Below are positions 49,101-60,937 of a stretch of DNA of 64,000 bases, in pieces. The position numbers and the translations under genes are program-made. Below the pieces are notes generated by a model. That model had not been told where the DNA came from. It was given only the letters and a program-made list of their open reading frames with translations, and did no database searches. The stretch's first letter is position 1, and every line of letters begins with the position of its first letter. Origin of the DNA: Anarhynchus alexandrinus (lineage: Eukaryota; Chordata; Aves; Charadriiformes; Charadriidae); NCBI GenBank assembly GCA_008711295.1, contig VUYV01000177.1, positions 1,526,509-1,590,508 of the forward strand, given 5' to 3'.

Positions 49101-51508
49101 TTACTAAGCAAGAGGTAAATATAGTGCTTCAGCTCCCATGCTTTACATTGACAGACCACTCATGATAACGTACATTTCCTCTGGGTCCCAAGATACGTAT
49201 TAAAGTTAAGATCCCCTGAATTAAGGAAGTGCCAGTTTGTAGTCTTTAATATTAATAAAGTTAATTAGGCAGAAAAAAAGACTAACTTAGAGCACATTAA
49301 GGAAAAAAAAAAAGAGAGCTTTACTTGTATATTTTCTCTGAAAAATCCAAGGTAACATTTCTCATTCTGTATGAAAAGCTTCTTTTCGTGTGTGGATATT
49401 CAGGGACTTTAGTAGCAGAATATTGCAAATGCGGTAAAGACAGTGATAAATTTGCAGGGACAAATCAAAAGCAATCTAATTGTGCTGTTTCAACTAAAGC
49501 CAGCTCAATAACTAAGCTCTCTAAGGAGGTGGAATATAAAGCCTATTCTTTTTAATGACTGCAATTCAATTTCTGCCACTGTTGGTCACCTAAGGAAATC
49601 CCAAATGATGAGAGTTTTCTGACTCTGGAGATAATGGATAATGGAACACAAGTCTTACCTCACTTGAACAAAAATTACAATAGTACTGAAATTAGGTTTT
49701 TCAAAGTTTGGCTAAGGAAATTAAAAGGTTTTGTTATTTCTAGTTGGTTGGTTTCAAATGTCTCTGGTTCAATAATAGCCATTGCGGCCAGAGCCCTGTA
49801 TCCAAATTACAAGTGACAAGGTACTAGATATGAGACCTGAATCTGACCCAGGACCTACTCTGAGAAGCGATGGCTTTCTGCCAGCTTCCACGAGAATCAC
49901 CTTGGCCACACAGATGTTTTCATGGTCCAAAAGGACAAAAAGTGTTTATTCACATATAATCTTTACTTGATATCTTTCACAAGTGAAAGATTAAATCATC
50001 CCATTATGAAGCAATCTCAACCGTTAACTAACCTTCCATTTGAATAGTATGCAAATTCACTAATATATTACACAGGGGTTGTTTTTTTCAAGCCTATACT
50101 TATTCACAGTTCAAAATACCAATAATTAGCAAGTACGTTATTTTGTTTAAATAGGTTTAGGGAATGTGCAAAGTGATTTTTCCTTAATACATTCTCCCAG
50201 CCTTTTTGTGAAATATATCAAGTGTTAATTGCTGAGTTTTGGGTATACAAGACTGCTCAGGAACACTCAACAGGCTTTGAGAAGTTACAATCAGTTTACA
50301 CAACCATCTTTTTAGTCCTCTTATAATTTTGCAAACATATTTTATAATTTTTCCAAAACATCTTTTTGCTATGAATTCTACAATTCCATGAATTATGAAG
50401 TGACAGATATAGCACACACAAATGAGCTCTTTCACACAATAGTTTAAGAAACTGTGTACCTTTACTTTTGTGTCATCCTAAATGACAATTCTTCATTTTT
50501 TATATTTCCAAACCACATCATTCACATTTTATTCCTCCTCTAAAATTGATTTCTTCAAAAGACCTGTCCTCAGTGACTCTAAAATATATTTTGTGATTGG
50601 CAACAGGTCACTTAGGTCCCATCATGACATGTTTTGTGAGTTTATTCTTTTGTGTGTGTTTTAGCAGAATTTGCAACCTCAATGATATTCAAGAAACAAA
50701 AGTACCAAGCAAAATTTTCTAGTATAGAGGGTCTCTCACCTACTACTACTCCGTTCCATCTAAGATTTGACTATGAAATTTTTTCTTTCCCAGGATACCA
50801 AAGAGATTTCCAGAACTACTTATGGACTAAGCCAGAAAGGATATTTCCCAAAACCAAAAGAATTCAACAACATGACCTGAATTTGGCAATGACAAGTTTG
50901 CAGCTGTGAAAATGGACTTTAAGTCTCATAATTAACCAAAATTGTCAAAATACTAGTTTTGGCTTTCATTTAAAACATTTTTCAGTATTATACACTCACA
51001 CAATGAATTACTAATGTTTGTTCCTACACCTCATGCTCGAGTCTTCCATCCAAACCCTGGCAGACAGATACTATTTATTTTCTTTGCCTAGTCCACAGTA
51101 ATATTGATTCTGAAATAATGAACTTCATTTATGTTTACTCTTAATTCTACAGTGGAGCAAACAAAGAAAAGTAAAGCCCATATCTAACAAACCTTTATTC
51201 ACCACAGGTTATTGATATTTGGAAACAATTATAGTATGCTGATCATATCTTATGCTAGTATTAACTAAACAGCCTTAAATGAGTTTATTTAAAGATAAAC
51301 AACATCCAGAAAAATTGCTTCTGATTCATCTGTGACAATCCAGCAAGGTTCACAATACTGCACCAGTATGTGGCAAATTAGTGTAGTATGTGGCAACACA
51401 TTTGTTTTCACGTGAGTCCATTTGTGTTGCACAACAGAAATTACCTATGACCGTTTTACATGTCCCAATAACAGATAGCCCCTGCATAGCTCAGGGAAGA
51501 AGTCACAG
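46190..51508. other. Unassigned sequence
   Basis: No gene or transposon is recognised. A GA-rich stretch lies at 47883-47895, and the region 48421-48930 is somewhat richer in G and C without a known repeat signature. Open frames are under 85 codons. Confidence 0.55.
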
Positions 51509-51528
51509 TCTCTCTCTCTCTCTCTCTC
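51509..51528. repeat. (TC)10 microsatellite
   Basis: Ten perfect tc units follow cacag. This is a typical dinucleotide microsatellite. Confidence 0.95.
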
Positions 51529-51940
51529 CAATAATATTGTTTCTCTTAAATTTTATTTTCTTTCATATCTGATGCATAGACATCTAGCTTTCTGGTCTGG
51601 AGGTACCAACTGATCATCACTTTATTTAGAAAACATGCTTTGTACCTGACAATTCCTTCGTGAAGTTAGTTTTACGGCACACATCCTTCCCATGACACAG
51701 CAGCAGGGCTGTATGTGCAGCGTGACTGCAGACTGAATCTGGCATCAACAGGAATGCCCATCAGAGCAGCAAAATCGGTCATAGCAAAAATATTCCTCAG
51801 TCTGCAGAATACTTCAGAGTAGGAGTCCATTAACTAAATCATTTGGAAAAGTTTTCATGTACAAAAATTTCCAAATTTTTAAGCTCTGTTGTTAACTTCA
51901 ATAGTTCAGACATGAACAACAGCTATGTTTTTCCTGATTT
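51529..51940. other. Unassigned sequence
   Basis: Nothing recognisable lies between the TC microsatellite and the G-rich tract. Confidence 0.6.
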
Positions 51941-51967
51941 GGGGGGGTGGGGGGTGGAGGGGAGAGG
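51941..51967 (+). other. G-quadruplex candidate
   Basis: Runs of seven G, six G, two G and four G are separated by single T, T and A, then gagagg follows. The long runs can be split to give four short G tracts with one-base loops. It lies inside a 123-codon plus-strand frame that I do not recognise. Confidence 0.65.
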
Positions 51968-54900
51968 AAACAAGTACAAATTAGCTGGTGTTATTGGCTT
52001 GGACTCCTTACCTCTACAGCTTTGCATAGTCCCATCAATTACTCCCTCTTCTATAATTTATATATCAATAGGTAACCTCTCCTCTTCTGTATTTGGAAAA
52101 CGAGGGTCAACAGCTGTGCTTTTAGGTAGTTCTGTGAGAGAATACAAAGCCAGACTGCTCTTAAATTTCACACACACACCAGGAAGACCACACTCAAATG
52201 AAAAACTAGCCTGAATAATTTAACTAAGAAAGCCTTAATATTCAGCATCTTCTAGAATGAAAAAAATCATTTTCTTAACAAAAGTGGTACCTCCACATTT
52301 GTGATGTGCTAAACCTGAGGATTTCAGGGAGAGCCACAAGAGCGCAACGTGAAAAATCCAAGTATGCACAGAATCAGTTTCCTCTAACACCGGAAGCTAC
52401 TGTAGTACAAGAGTGACTTGGTTGTGTAAGAAAATACAATTTAAAAGTTTCAGTAAGATTTTTTTTTTCCCCCCTCTCGTCTCTTCTGGCACTAAGAAAA
52501 AGATGCATTGAAAATTTTGTTGAAGTTCTGCGAGAGCCAGCGTCCCTCCAGGACAGCTTGTAAATGGTGGGAAAAGTAAAGTAAGGAGCTTGCAAGTACC
52601 ATGATGTAACTAACTGCAATACCTGCTACTGTAGACACAGTGTCTACCCACACACACAGGTTACATCTATATCAGCAAGTAGTATTGCACAACAGGAAAC
52701 ATCTGATGAGTGAAACAGGCCTGAGGACCATAAATCAATTCTGCACTTATCCCAGAGGACTTGAATTTAGACTAACATTAGCCAGACCCAAGAGGCGAAG
52801 CACCCATCAGCAGCTGAACATACTGGGTGAGCTTCTGGAACACACCTTTCCCTTTGAGTTCACCCAAAAGAACATACTTAGCATGAAGCAAGATCTCATT
52901 ACAAATGAAAGTACTGTAATCAATCTCCTTCTAGTGATTCGCTTTGAAAGTTCAGCTTGAGCCGAATAAAGCATTTCCCAGAGCAAGCACATCACGTTAC
53001 CTGGGACCTGTGCAACTCTAGCCCTCCTTTAGGACAAGAATCTCAGGCCTCATCCCCTATATACAGCATGCAGTTCATGTCATTTGTAACTTGCCACAGG
53101 TTAAAGTCATGAAGAATCCAAGTGGGGGTTTGGTGCATTAAAGAAAATTTCCTGAACATAAACCAAGAGTCATGCCTTAAACGTAAAATAATTTACTACT
53201 TTAGCTCTACTTACTACCCCCTCAAATTTCTTATAAATACTTACTATTCTCTTCTACATAAAATTCCAATTCTTTTTAGGCCAGCTGGGAATTTCTACAA
53301 AATAGCTAGTTAGAATTTGGTTCTGCATTTAAAGCAGAATCCAGAATGTATCAGAAAACATTTTTTTCCTTAATTTCTCCCTCTTAATTTTCTCATTTTT
53401 AATCCTTACTTTAGCAGCACTATCTCATGTTAGTGCCTCAGAATAAGAGTGCCCTTCCTTAACAACGTGGCTTACAAAACAAAAAAACCCAGAAGTTCTG
53501 ATATGCTGAACAAAATCCTAGCAACGCTTTTTTTGCTGTCCTCTTAAAAAGGGCTTCTAATAGCAGTCTAGCACTTGCAACAAATTAGTCATTACTATGT
53601 ATTACGTCTTTGTACAGGAAAACAGTACTAGCCCGTGTTATCGTTAGGCTAGTTTGCTCACATCCCTCTGTCCGTTGCTCACCCAGAGCTTGAAGGATGA
53701 CCACTGAGACCAGAGGGGAGCACAGCTGCTAGAAGGCTGCTGGCAGTAAGTACAACAATGCCAGTTAGCCGAGATTGATAAACTAGTTAGCCTCTTAAGT
53801 GGTACCTGTCTGCTACCAAGTACTAGTTTTTTATTACTTAGTTGACTAGCTCACTACCTCTGTACAGAGCTGTACTTCAGATGTTTGTCAAGAAAGTAAT
53901 GATTCTCCTCAGAGAACTCACGTAATCGTAAAGCAAAGGCAAGAGCAGAAGATGGGAAACATTACCCATCATTAACTATTCCCCTGCATGCAACTATGAC
54001 TCTTAGCGAAATATAGCAACAACTATTTCATATCCTCCCTTGAACCAGCTCCATTCCTCCCCTCCCCATTACAAGAAGCTAAGTGGCCCTTGAAAGCATG
54101 ATTATATAGGCAATATATCCCCTAAAAGCATTATTAAAATTTTTATTTAGCAAAGTAATAGAACACTAACATTGAAGGTACAGCAGCAGACATTAATTTA
54201 ATTCTATAATGCAGTTCAATTCCAAAATTACAGACAATTACAAATGCACTTAATGAAGTTACACCATTAAAATATGGCACAAACACCCAGCCAAATACCA
54301 CAGCCTTTATTCATTCCCACAATATTTCTGATACTTTGCAAAAATGCTTCTGCCACGTAGTCAAATTTGAAGACAGTAAGACTGCTCTCTCATGGAAAGT
54401 CACAAAAATAAGAAAATTCTCACATCCATTAAAAGCTAAAGAGATAATTCATGCAAATTCAAACATGCTGTAAATTCAGCTTAAAAAGGTCTCATTCTTT
54501 ACCTTTCATGCAGTGTCATTAGGAGATGGTCCCACACACACACGTGGACACTCAGTTGAAACCTGTATCATTCCTGTTACCTGTAAATTATTTCATTAGA
54601 GATTCCTTTCCTGCTGTTGTGGTTTTAGGACTGTGACTGGAACTCAGTGGAAAACACACTGTATCTTTGTATCAATCACTGTTTCATGTTATTAATTCAA
54701 TCACAGTGCATCTAGAAGATGACTAAGAAAAAAGATGCAGGAGATGATGACGACTACAAAAACTCCCAGATTTGGTTTTGAGACGTTCTAGATTACAGTC
54801 TCAGCAAGGGATTGGCAGAAATCACAGCTGGAATAGAACTGCCTCATTACATTGTGATCACAAATAAAACATGAAAAGAATTTTAAAGGTATGCAAATCA

Positions 54901-55973
54901 GTCTTAAATTATATAAGTGGAAAATAAATTAATGAGTAAAAAAATTACTTGAAAAACATAGCACTTAGGAAGGGTCAGATGCTTATTTCTCAGCCATTTT
55001 CTAATCTGCCAAAGGGCGTGAGCAGTGAAGCGTATTTTCAGGGAGCCTTTAGAATACCAAATATAACCTCTCATTCCATTTCAGATAGGGGAACTCTCAA
55101 TACACTGCATTACTGAAACATCCTACTTGATAATATAAAACCCTTCTTACAGTCCACAGACAGGCTGGACGAAGTAGCTCCCTTCTCATTAAAGCAACAA
55201 AGCAGTAAGAGTACATGCAGCAAGCTAGATCCAAGCCAGATGTGAAGCAAAGCATATTATGCTGTGGTTTTTTTTGAGGAAGACAGCAGCCACGTAAGGG
55301 TGAAACTTTTTGTACAGAAAACTGAATGACTGCATTGTCATCCAATTCTCAGTTTATGCAATTTTAAGTTCCACAAAAGACAATGAATCTCTCAGCTATA
55401 GAAATCCAATTAAAAAAAAAAATCAGTTTGCTAAGCATCCCGAACCACAACCTCAGAAAGCTGCAGAAGTAACTGGCTAGAAGAATAAAGAACTACACAC
55501 TTTGGCTGATGTCAATTCTACCTCTTGAAAAACTGAATTGGGGGAATTTTTACAGAGGACAATGAAAATGGGAAATACGTAGCATTATTTTCTTTACAAC
55601 AGAAAGAATGAAGATTCAATGTTTCACATCATTCTTCAGAAATGAATAATCACAAAAGAAGTCAAACTACTGTAGGCACCTATAATCATTCCTACAGCAA
55701 GCTATTTATTACATTTAAAGCACACAGTCACTGAAAAGAGAAAAAAATGTGAAAAAATTAATTATGTAACTGTGTAAGAGTAGAAATAGAATAATTGGCA
55801 AAGCTGAACACACCAAATAACAGCAACACCAAATCAATCTTCCCCATGAAAAGGAACTCACACCTTATTTCATCACCAATCAAAACAAAAAAAATGAGTA
55901 CCCCAGGGGAAAGAGGAAAAAAGAAAAAAAAAGTGTTCTTCTCTGTATCCTAACTTTCTACTGTAAGCCTTGC
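51968..55973. other. Unassigned AT-rich sequence
   Basis: No recognisable gene or transposon. A T/C run near 52459-52476 and a short ca repeat near 54535-54544 are the only low-complexity tracts. Confidence 0.6.
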
Positions 55974-56808
55974 TTTAGAACTGTTTTGGTTGGAAAAGAC
56001 CTTTAAGATCATTGAGTCCAACCATTAACACAACACTGCTAAGTCCACCACTAAACCATGTCCCTCAGCACCACATCTACCCGTCTTTTAAATACCCCCA
56101 GGGATGGTGACTCAACCACCTCCCTGGGCAGCCTGTTCCAATGCTTGACAATCCCTTCTGTGAAGAAATTTTTCCTAATATCCAGTCTAAACCTCCCCTG
56201 GTGCAACTTCAACCCATTTGCTCTTGTCCTATCGCCTGTTACTTGGGAGAAGAGACCGATCCCCACCTTGCTACAGCCTCCTTTTCTCCAGGCTGAACAA
56301 CCCCAGTTCCTTCAGCCACCCCTCATAAGACTTGTTCTCCAGACCCCTCACCAGCTTCGCTGCCCTTCTCTGGACACACTCCAGCACATCAATGTCTTTC
56401 TTGTCGTGAGGGGCCCAAAACTGAACACAGTACTCGAGGTGGGGCCTCACCAGCGCCGAGTACAGGGGGGAATATCACCTCCCTAGTCCTGCTGGCCACA
56501 CTATTTCTGATACAGGCCAGGATGCTATTGGCCTTCTTGACCACCCACCTAGGCACACTGCTGGCTCATATTCACCTGGCTGTCGACCAACACCCCCAGG
56601 TCCTTTTCCACCAGGCAGCTTTCTAGCCACTCTGCCCCAAGCCTGAAGCGCTGCATGGGGTTGTTGTGACCCAAGTGCAGGACCTGGCTCTTGGGCTCCT
56701 TGAACCTCTTACAATTGGCCTCAGCTCATTGAGCCAACCTATTCAGATCCCTCTGTAGACCCTTCCTACCCTCAAGCAGATCAACGCTCCCGCCCAACTT
56801 GGCATCAC
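55974..56808 (-). mobile_element. CR1 LINE, 5'-truncated, about 0.83 kb
   Basis: This is the longest CR1 copy in the window, in the minus orientation. The 3' UTR lies at the left (ttggttggaaaagaccttta, then agatcattgagtccaacc) and the C-terminal part of ORF2 at about 56051-56808. The terminal 8-bp repeats are worn away at the left edge, and the 5' truncation is near ggcatca at 56808. Reading-frame breaks show that it is dead. It is typical of the avian CR1 population, which inserts mainly as 5'-truncated copies. Confidence 0.95.
56051..56470 (-). pseudogene. CR1 ORF2 C-terminal remnant
   Basis: The 3' frame (minus strand, 56266 to 56051, stop tag) carries the CR1 C-terminus, with [20 protein letters not shown] and [14 protein letters not shown] ending in LRDMV. 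Upstream, a different frame (about 56470 to 56292) carries [13 protein letters not shown] and then [10 protein letters not shown]. The frame changes at ggaggctg (about 56278), where the reading jumps from EKRRL to GGCSKVG and a stop follows in the original frame. This fits an internal deletion at a short direct repeat. In intact CR1 elements this region lies just after the reverse transcriptase domain. The remnant cannot encode an active enzyme. Confidence 0.85.
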
Positions 56809-56869
56809 ATTTAAGAGAATAATTCTTTCCGGCTACATTTGATTCACCACAGCGCACCTAGAGCTCATA

Positions 56870-57130
56870 CTAAGGGCTTCCTGGAAGGAATCTGTCTCTG
56901 TATTCATTTCTGCAGCAGCCTGAATGAATGAGATGCTTCCTTTGCATCTCTAGATGTTGTGAGAAATTAGCACAAGTCTGACTGCTGCAACATAATTGGA
57001 TTGCAGCAGTTGGTATAATAATAAAAACCTGCTAATTATGCAATCAGACTGTATCACAGGCAAATGCCTGCCTATTAAAGCCTTGCCAACTTCCTATCTT
57101 AGTCATTTTATGTGTCCCACTCAGACTCCT
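56870..57130. promoter_or_regulatory. Palindrome-rich patch, candidate conserved non-coding element
   Basis: Three perfect short inverted repeats fall within 141 bases: gagatgc/gcatctc (56930-56950), actgctgcaa/ttgcagcagt with a 10-base loop (56981-57010), and caggca/tgcctg with a 2-base spacer (57057-57070). Between the last two lies ctaattatgcaatc, holding a homeodomain-type taatta and a C/EBP-type ttatgcaat. The non-repetitive, motif-dense texture resembles vertebrate conserved elements, but I cannot measure conservation here. Confidence 0.3.
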
Positions 57131-60100
57131 TTTTCATCTTGTTGACTGTTAAAACAAATGCTCATTTTGGTTACAGATCTTTCCATCAGTTTTAGTCATC
57201 TGACAGTAGTCTACTTGATTACAATCTAAAGGGATACTAAAAAAATACAGATGTTATGCAAGAAAGTACCAGGAAAAAAAAAAAAAGCTTCCTTATTTCT
57301 ATCAGTTCACCTAGCCAGCTTGAGGTACTTTGTTGTTGAGGAAGGTATAAATTTACTGAGCAGCACCAAAATAAAATACAGACAAATTTTATCTCCCATT
57401 ACTCCGAAAAAGATTCAAAGCTGTATTTCAGGAGAATCAGATATTTTTATGAATGTAATTAAAATTGACTTGCCAAATGCAAGAACACCATTTGAAAAAG
57501 TGAACTAACTGTGTTCCATTTATTTAGTCTCTCTAACCTCACTAACCATTTAGTTCTAATTAGATATGGAAAGAGAATTTAACTGCAAGTCATTGACATT
57601 TCATTAAAGTCTAGTGTTCCCTTAGCAGAAAAAGAAAGCTAAAGCAATAGAATGTTAAGACTCTACCCTTCTAGAACAGTAAAAAATTAACTATTAAAAA
57701 AACTTAGCAGACACTGTGAAAAGATGGCAAATATAGGAATAACAACAAGTTTTACCAATAATTGAATTCACTCTACTCAAAGAATTAACTTGGCAACTTT
57801 TTCTGCAACTTTTTTTAGACTTTACAGACTACAGCAGCCATTCCGCAGCCATGGCGTGTCATGAAAGACCTTTGTTCTCTTGGTACAAGGTCCTCACAAC
57901 TTATCATCATTTTGGAAGGGAAAGTAGCCTTGCAGATGCTAACTTCATGACCTCAGGTGGTGGTGTCAGCCCACACGCAATGACAATAAAAACAAATTCC
58001 AGTATTTGTTTGCAGGAAACACCCAACCCCAACTCTGCAATTTAAGTGTGATGCTCCACATAGGAGCTAGCATAACTAATTAAAATACCTCATTTTGACT
58101 ACTAGAACAGGGCAAAAGTAGGAACTCTCCTTTTCTAAGCAGATTTAGGGACACACTGTCACATTCTATTAATTTCTTAATTAATCCTGTTATTACACCT
58201 ATAAGTTATATTACTGGAAGCAATTTTGCTTTAAGACAATACTCAGTAAATTCAAATTTAAACAATCTGCCATTGTTTTAGGCTCTTTCCACTCACAAGT
58301 AATTGGGGAAGTAGATACAATTCTCAAAACTAGTCTTCATCCCAAAATCTGAATTTCTTTTTTGTTTGTTTCTTAATTGTTGCATTTGCCTAGAGGAGGC
58401 ATTAATCATGAATTACTCAGGTTCAAAAGATCCATTTCATGTACTGCTAGAATTGCCACCGATTGCCGTAATACAACATAAGTTTCTGCACTGTTTCCAG
58501 TTGGTCCTGGCAAGCACCAGTTGGCCCTGTCTACAGTACAACCGAGCAGTGAAAAAATTCCTTACAAATACCGACCCTCTCATACCTGGGACTGTAAGCC
58601 CAGGGCAGAGCTCTGTTTGCCAACAAGCCTCCTGGTATTCACTGACATAACGGTATTCCTTTTTATTCTAATCCCTGAGCAGTCTCTTTTCCCCCACTTG
58701 TCAATAATTTCTCCAAAGACAGGCAGACACCTCTGTGCAGATTCAAGTTTTAGACCTTCTTTCATTATTTTAATACCAGCAAAATGACCTTTAACAAAGA
58801 ATGCAGGGAGCCATTTGTGAACAGGGTTTTCAGTGTCTAGCAACTACTGCATATATAATGGTGAATTATAATAAAGTCTTTATACTTTTTCAGAGCACTC
58901 TCACGGGAATAGTGAATAAGTATAGTTAATATGCAGTTTTATGACAAATTTCAGGAGAATTCCTAATGAGTGTAGACTCAACATTAACTAAACTCCTTAG
59001 GCAGGGATAACATTATGAAAAGACAAACTTTTTTGCCACCGTATAATAAATAATAAAAAAGGTTGTAGTGAACATTTACCTTTCACCTCTGTTAAATCTT
59101 TCATCATGTAAAAGCTAATAACACCTAGCAGTTAAGATCTTGCACTGCAGCAAAACAAAGAACAAAAAAAAAATCTTTCAAAAAGACAGGTTAGACTAAT
59201 TTGTTTCAAAAATCTGTTAAATCAGAAAAAATTTTCATTAGAAAAACTCTTTTCATTTTAAGGGTAAATGAGGGTCTTTAACTGAACACTGGCTGATTAT
59301 TTTAAAGGCATTTTTCGCCCTTTCAAATGAAGATCTTGCATCCAAGAAATAATAAACATAGAAGCTACGTGTTTCCTTACAGGCCAATCCGCAAGAATCT
59401 ATTTGTCACAGTTTCACTGACTACACACTCCAAAAGTATTCAATTTAAGGTATGTGTACACAAGTTTTATTTCCAATCACCCTCTTTGTCCTCCCTTTCC
59501 TCTTCTCCCCTGTCATTCTCCCTGCTGTAAGATATAATACCACATCTTGCTGAAACACATAAGTGACTCCATGTGTTTGGGCAGAAGGAAGAGCTCATTT
59601 CGAGTTTCAAATCTTCTTTAAGAAGTGAAATAGAAGGTTCATAACCTTTCCAATACTATATATACAGGGGAACAATATATACTTCAATTTAACTTAATCA
59701 AGTTTGATCTAGTCTCCCACCTCATTCCCACCTTAAGTTGACCAAATTGAAATAAAGATGTGAAACTCTCTAGGTTAGTAAAATAAATTAGGACAGGGTT
59801 ACCTAGCATTGTTTTCCTCATCTACACAAATTCTCTGTGTAGTCCCGTGTCTACCACAATGGGCCTGACTTTCTGATGTACCAAAACTCCACAGCTGCCA
59901 TCACACTTTCAGTTGGGCCTTGTCTGTTCTAGGTTTTAAAAGAATTAGTATTATCACATAGTGGCTAGCACTTATAAAAAAATAGTACAATAACCCTGCT
60001 CCCTTTTAAGGCCAATTATATCCTATAGGCAACCTAACTAAATTTGACTACCTAATACAGAATAACATGACTACTTAGTTTCATGCTAGACATGGACTTA

Positions 60101-60830
60101 TAATGTAGAATGCTGAATATTGTAATCAAACACTTGAAAAATTAAAGCAAGTTTTTCAGTTCACTTCAGGTTCAAGTCTGAATTGCCAAATAGCTGTAAC
60201 TGAAATCCAAACAACCTCTAAACATATTTAAAAGTGAAACACCTTGTACAAATTCAAAAGAACAGTCATTGGTACCAGTGCTGCTTCACACTGTTCAGTT
60301 CTTTGGAATCTGTTCCTCTTCAAGCTATTGCACACATTGAATGGGTCATGATGTTCTTCCACCAATTTGTTTCAGAAGAACAGGATGTACAAAAGTGTTA
60401 AATTGCTATTTCGAAGCTCCTGGGGACACAGCACTCTGTTAAAATTTAACTCCAACAACTTAATGGTAACAATTCTAACTAAAAGAAAGGTTCTTCTTAA
60501 AAACATACAGTAAAAAGATTAAGAATTGCTTCCCTATCTTGGCTAGGCAACCATTCATGAAACAGAGGAGCACTCGGTATACAGCTTAACAGCTGTCCTA
60601 GATAAATTACCATCTTGCAGAGAATGAGCTGAAGAGTCAGTCCTGCTAATACCATTCCCATCTTAATGATGATCATAAAACCACATTTTAAATTAAAGAC
60701 TGAGTTCCATTTTATACAACTTATCCTGTTAACATTAAGACACTAAGCAGTTGTGCACATTTCCTTGAATCAAGAAAGCTGTTGTAGTTGTTCTACTGCA
60801 TCATGCAGCAAAACTAACAGGAGATACTGG
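57131..60830. other. Unassigned AT-rich sequence
   Basis: No gene is recognised. A 67-nt block at 59383-59449 has strong splice-like borders and is reported separately. A strong Kozak-like gccatgg at 57849-57855 opens a 64-codon frame of unknown identity. Confidence 0.55.
59383..59449 (+). other. Splice-flanked 67-nt open block (candidate exon)
   Basis: A good acceptor (gtgtttccttacag, ending 59382) and a near-consensus donor (aag then gtatgt, from 59450) bracket 67 bases. One frame is open throughout and reads PIRKNLFVTVSLTTHSKSIQ, then FK; one other frame stops near its end and the third stops internally. I do not recognise the peptide. About one such arrangement is expected by chance in a window of this size, so the call is weak. 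Confidence 0.18.
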
Positions 60831-60937
60831 ATCACAGAATCACGGAATTTTCAGAGTTGGAAGGGACCTCTAGAGATCATCTAGTCCAACTCCCCTGCCA
60901 AAGCAGGATTGTCTAGAGCACATTATTCAGGACAGCA
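60831..60937 (-). mobile_element. CR1 LINE 3' end
   Basis: Read on the plus strand, atcacagaatcacggaattt carries the 3' terminal tandem. It is followed by gagttggaagggacctctag, then agatcatctagtccaactcc, ctgccaaagcagg and a weaker gtctagagca...caggaca block. This is the reverse complement of a standard avian CR1 3' end, truncated to about 107 bases. Confidence 0.95.

Noticed and set aside
51843..52214. 123-codon plus-strand frame
   Set aside because: It includes a G-rich tract that suppresses stops, and its length is within chance expectation.
57849..58045. Strong Kozak-like gccatggc start with a 64-codon frame
   Set aside because: There is no recognisable protein, no clear donor to extend it and no promoter evidence.
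59450..59525. C/T-rich stretch resembling the LTR's pyrimidine-rich 3' part
   Set aside because: No other LTR landmark (start motif, TATA block or terminal ggggttaaacc) is collinear around it.
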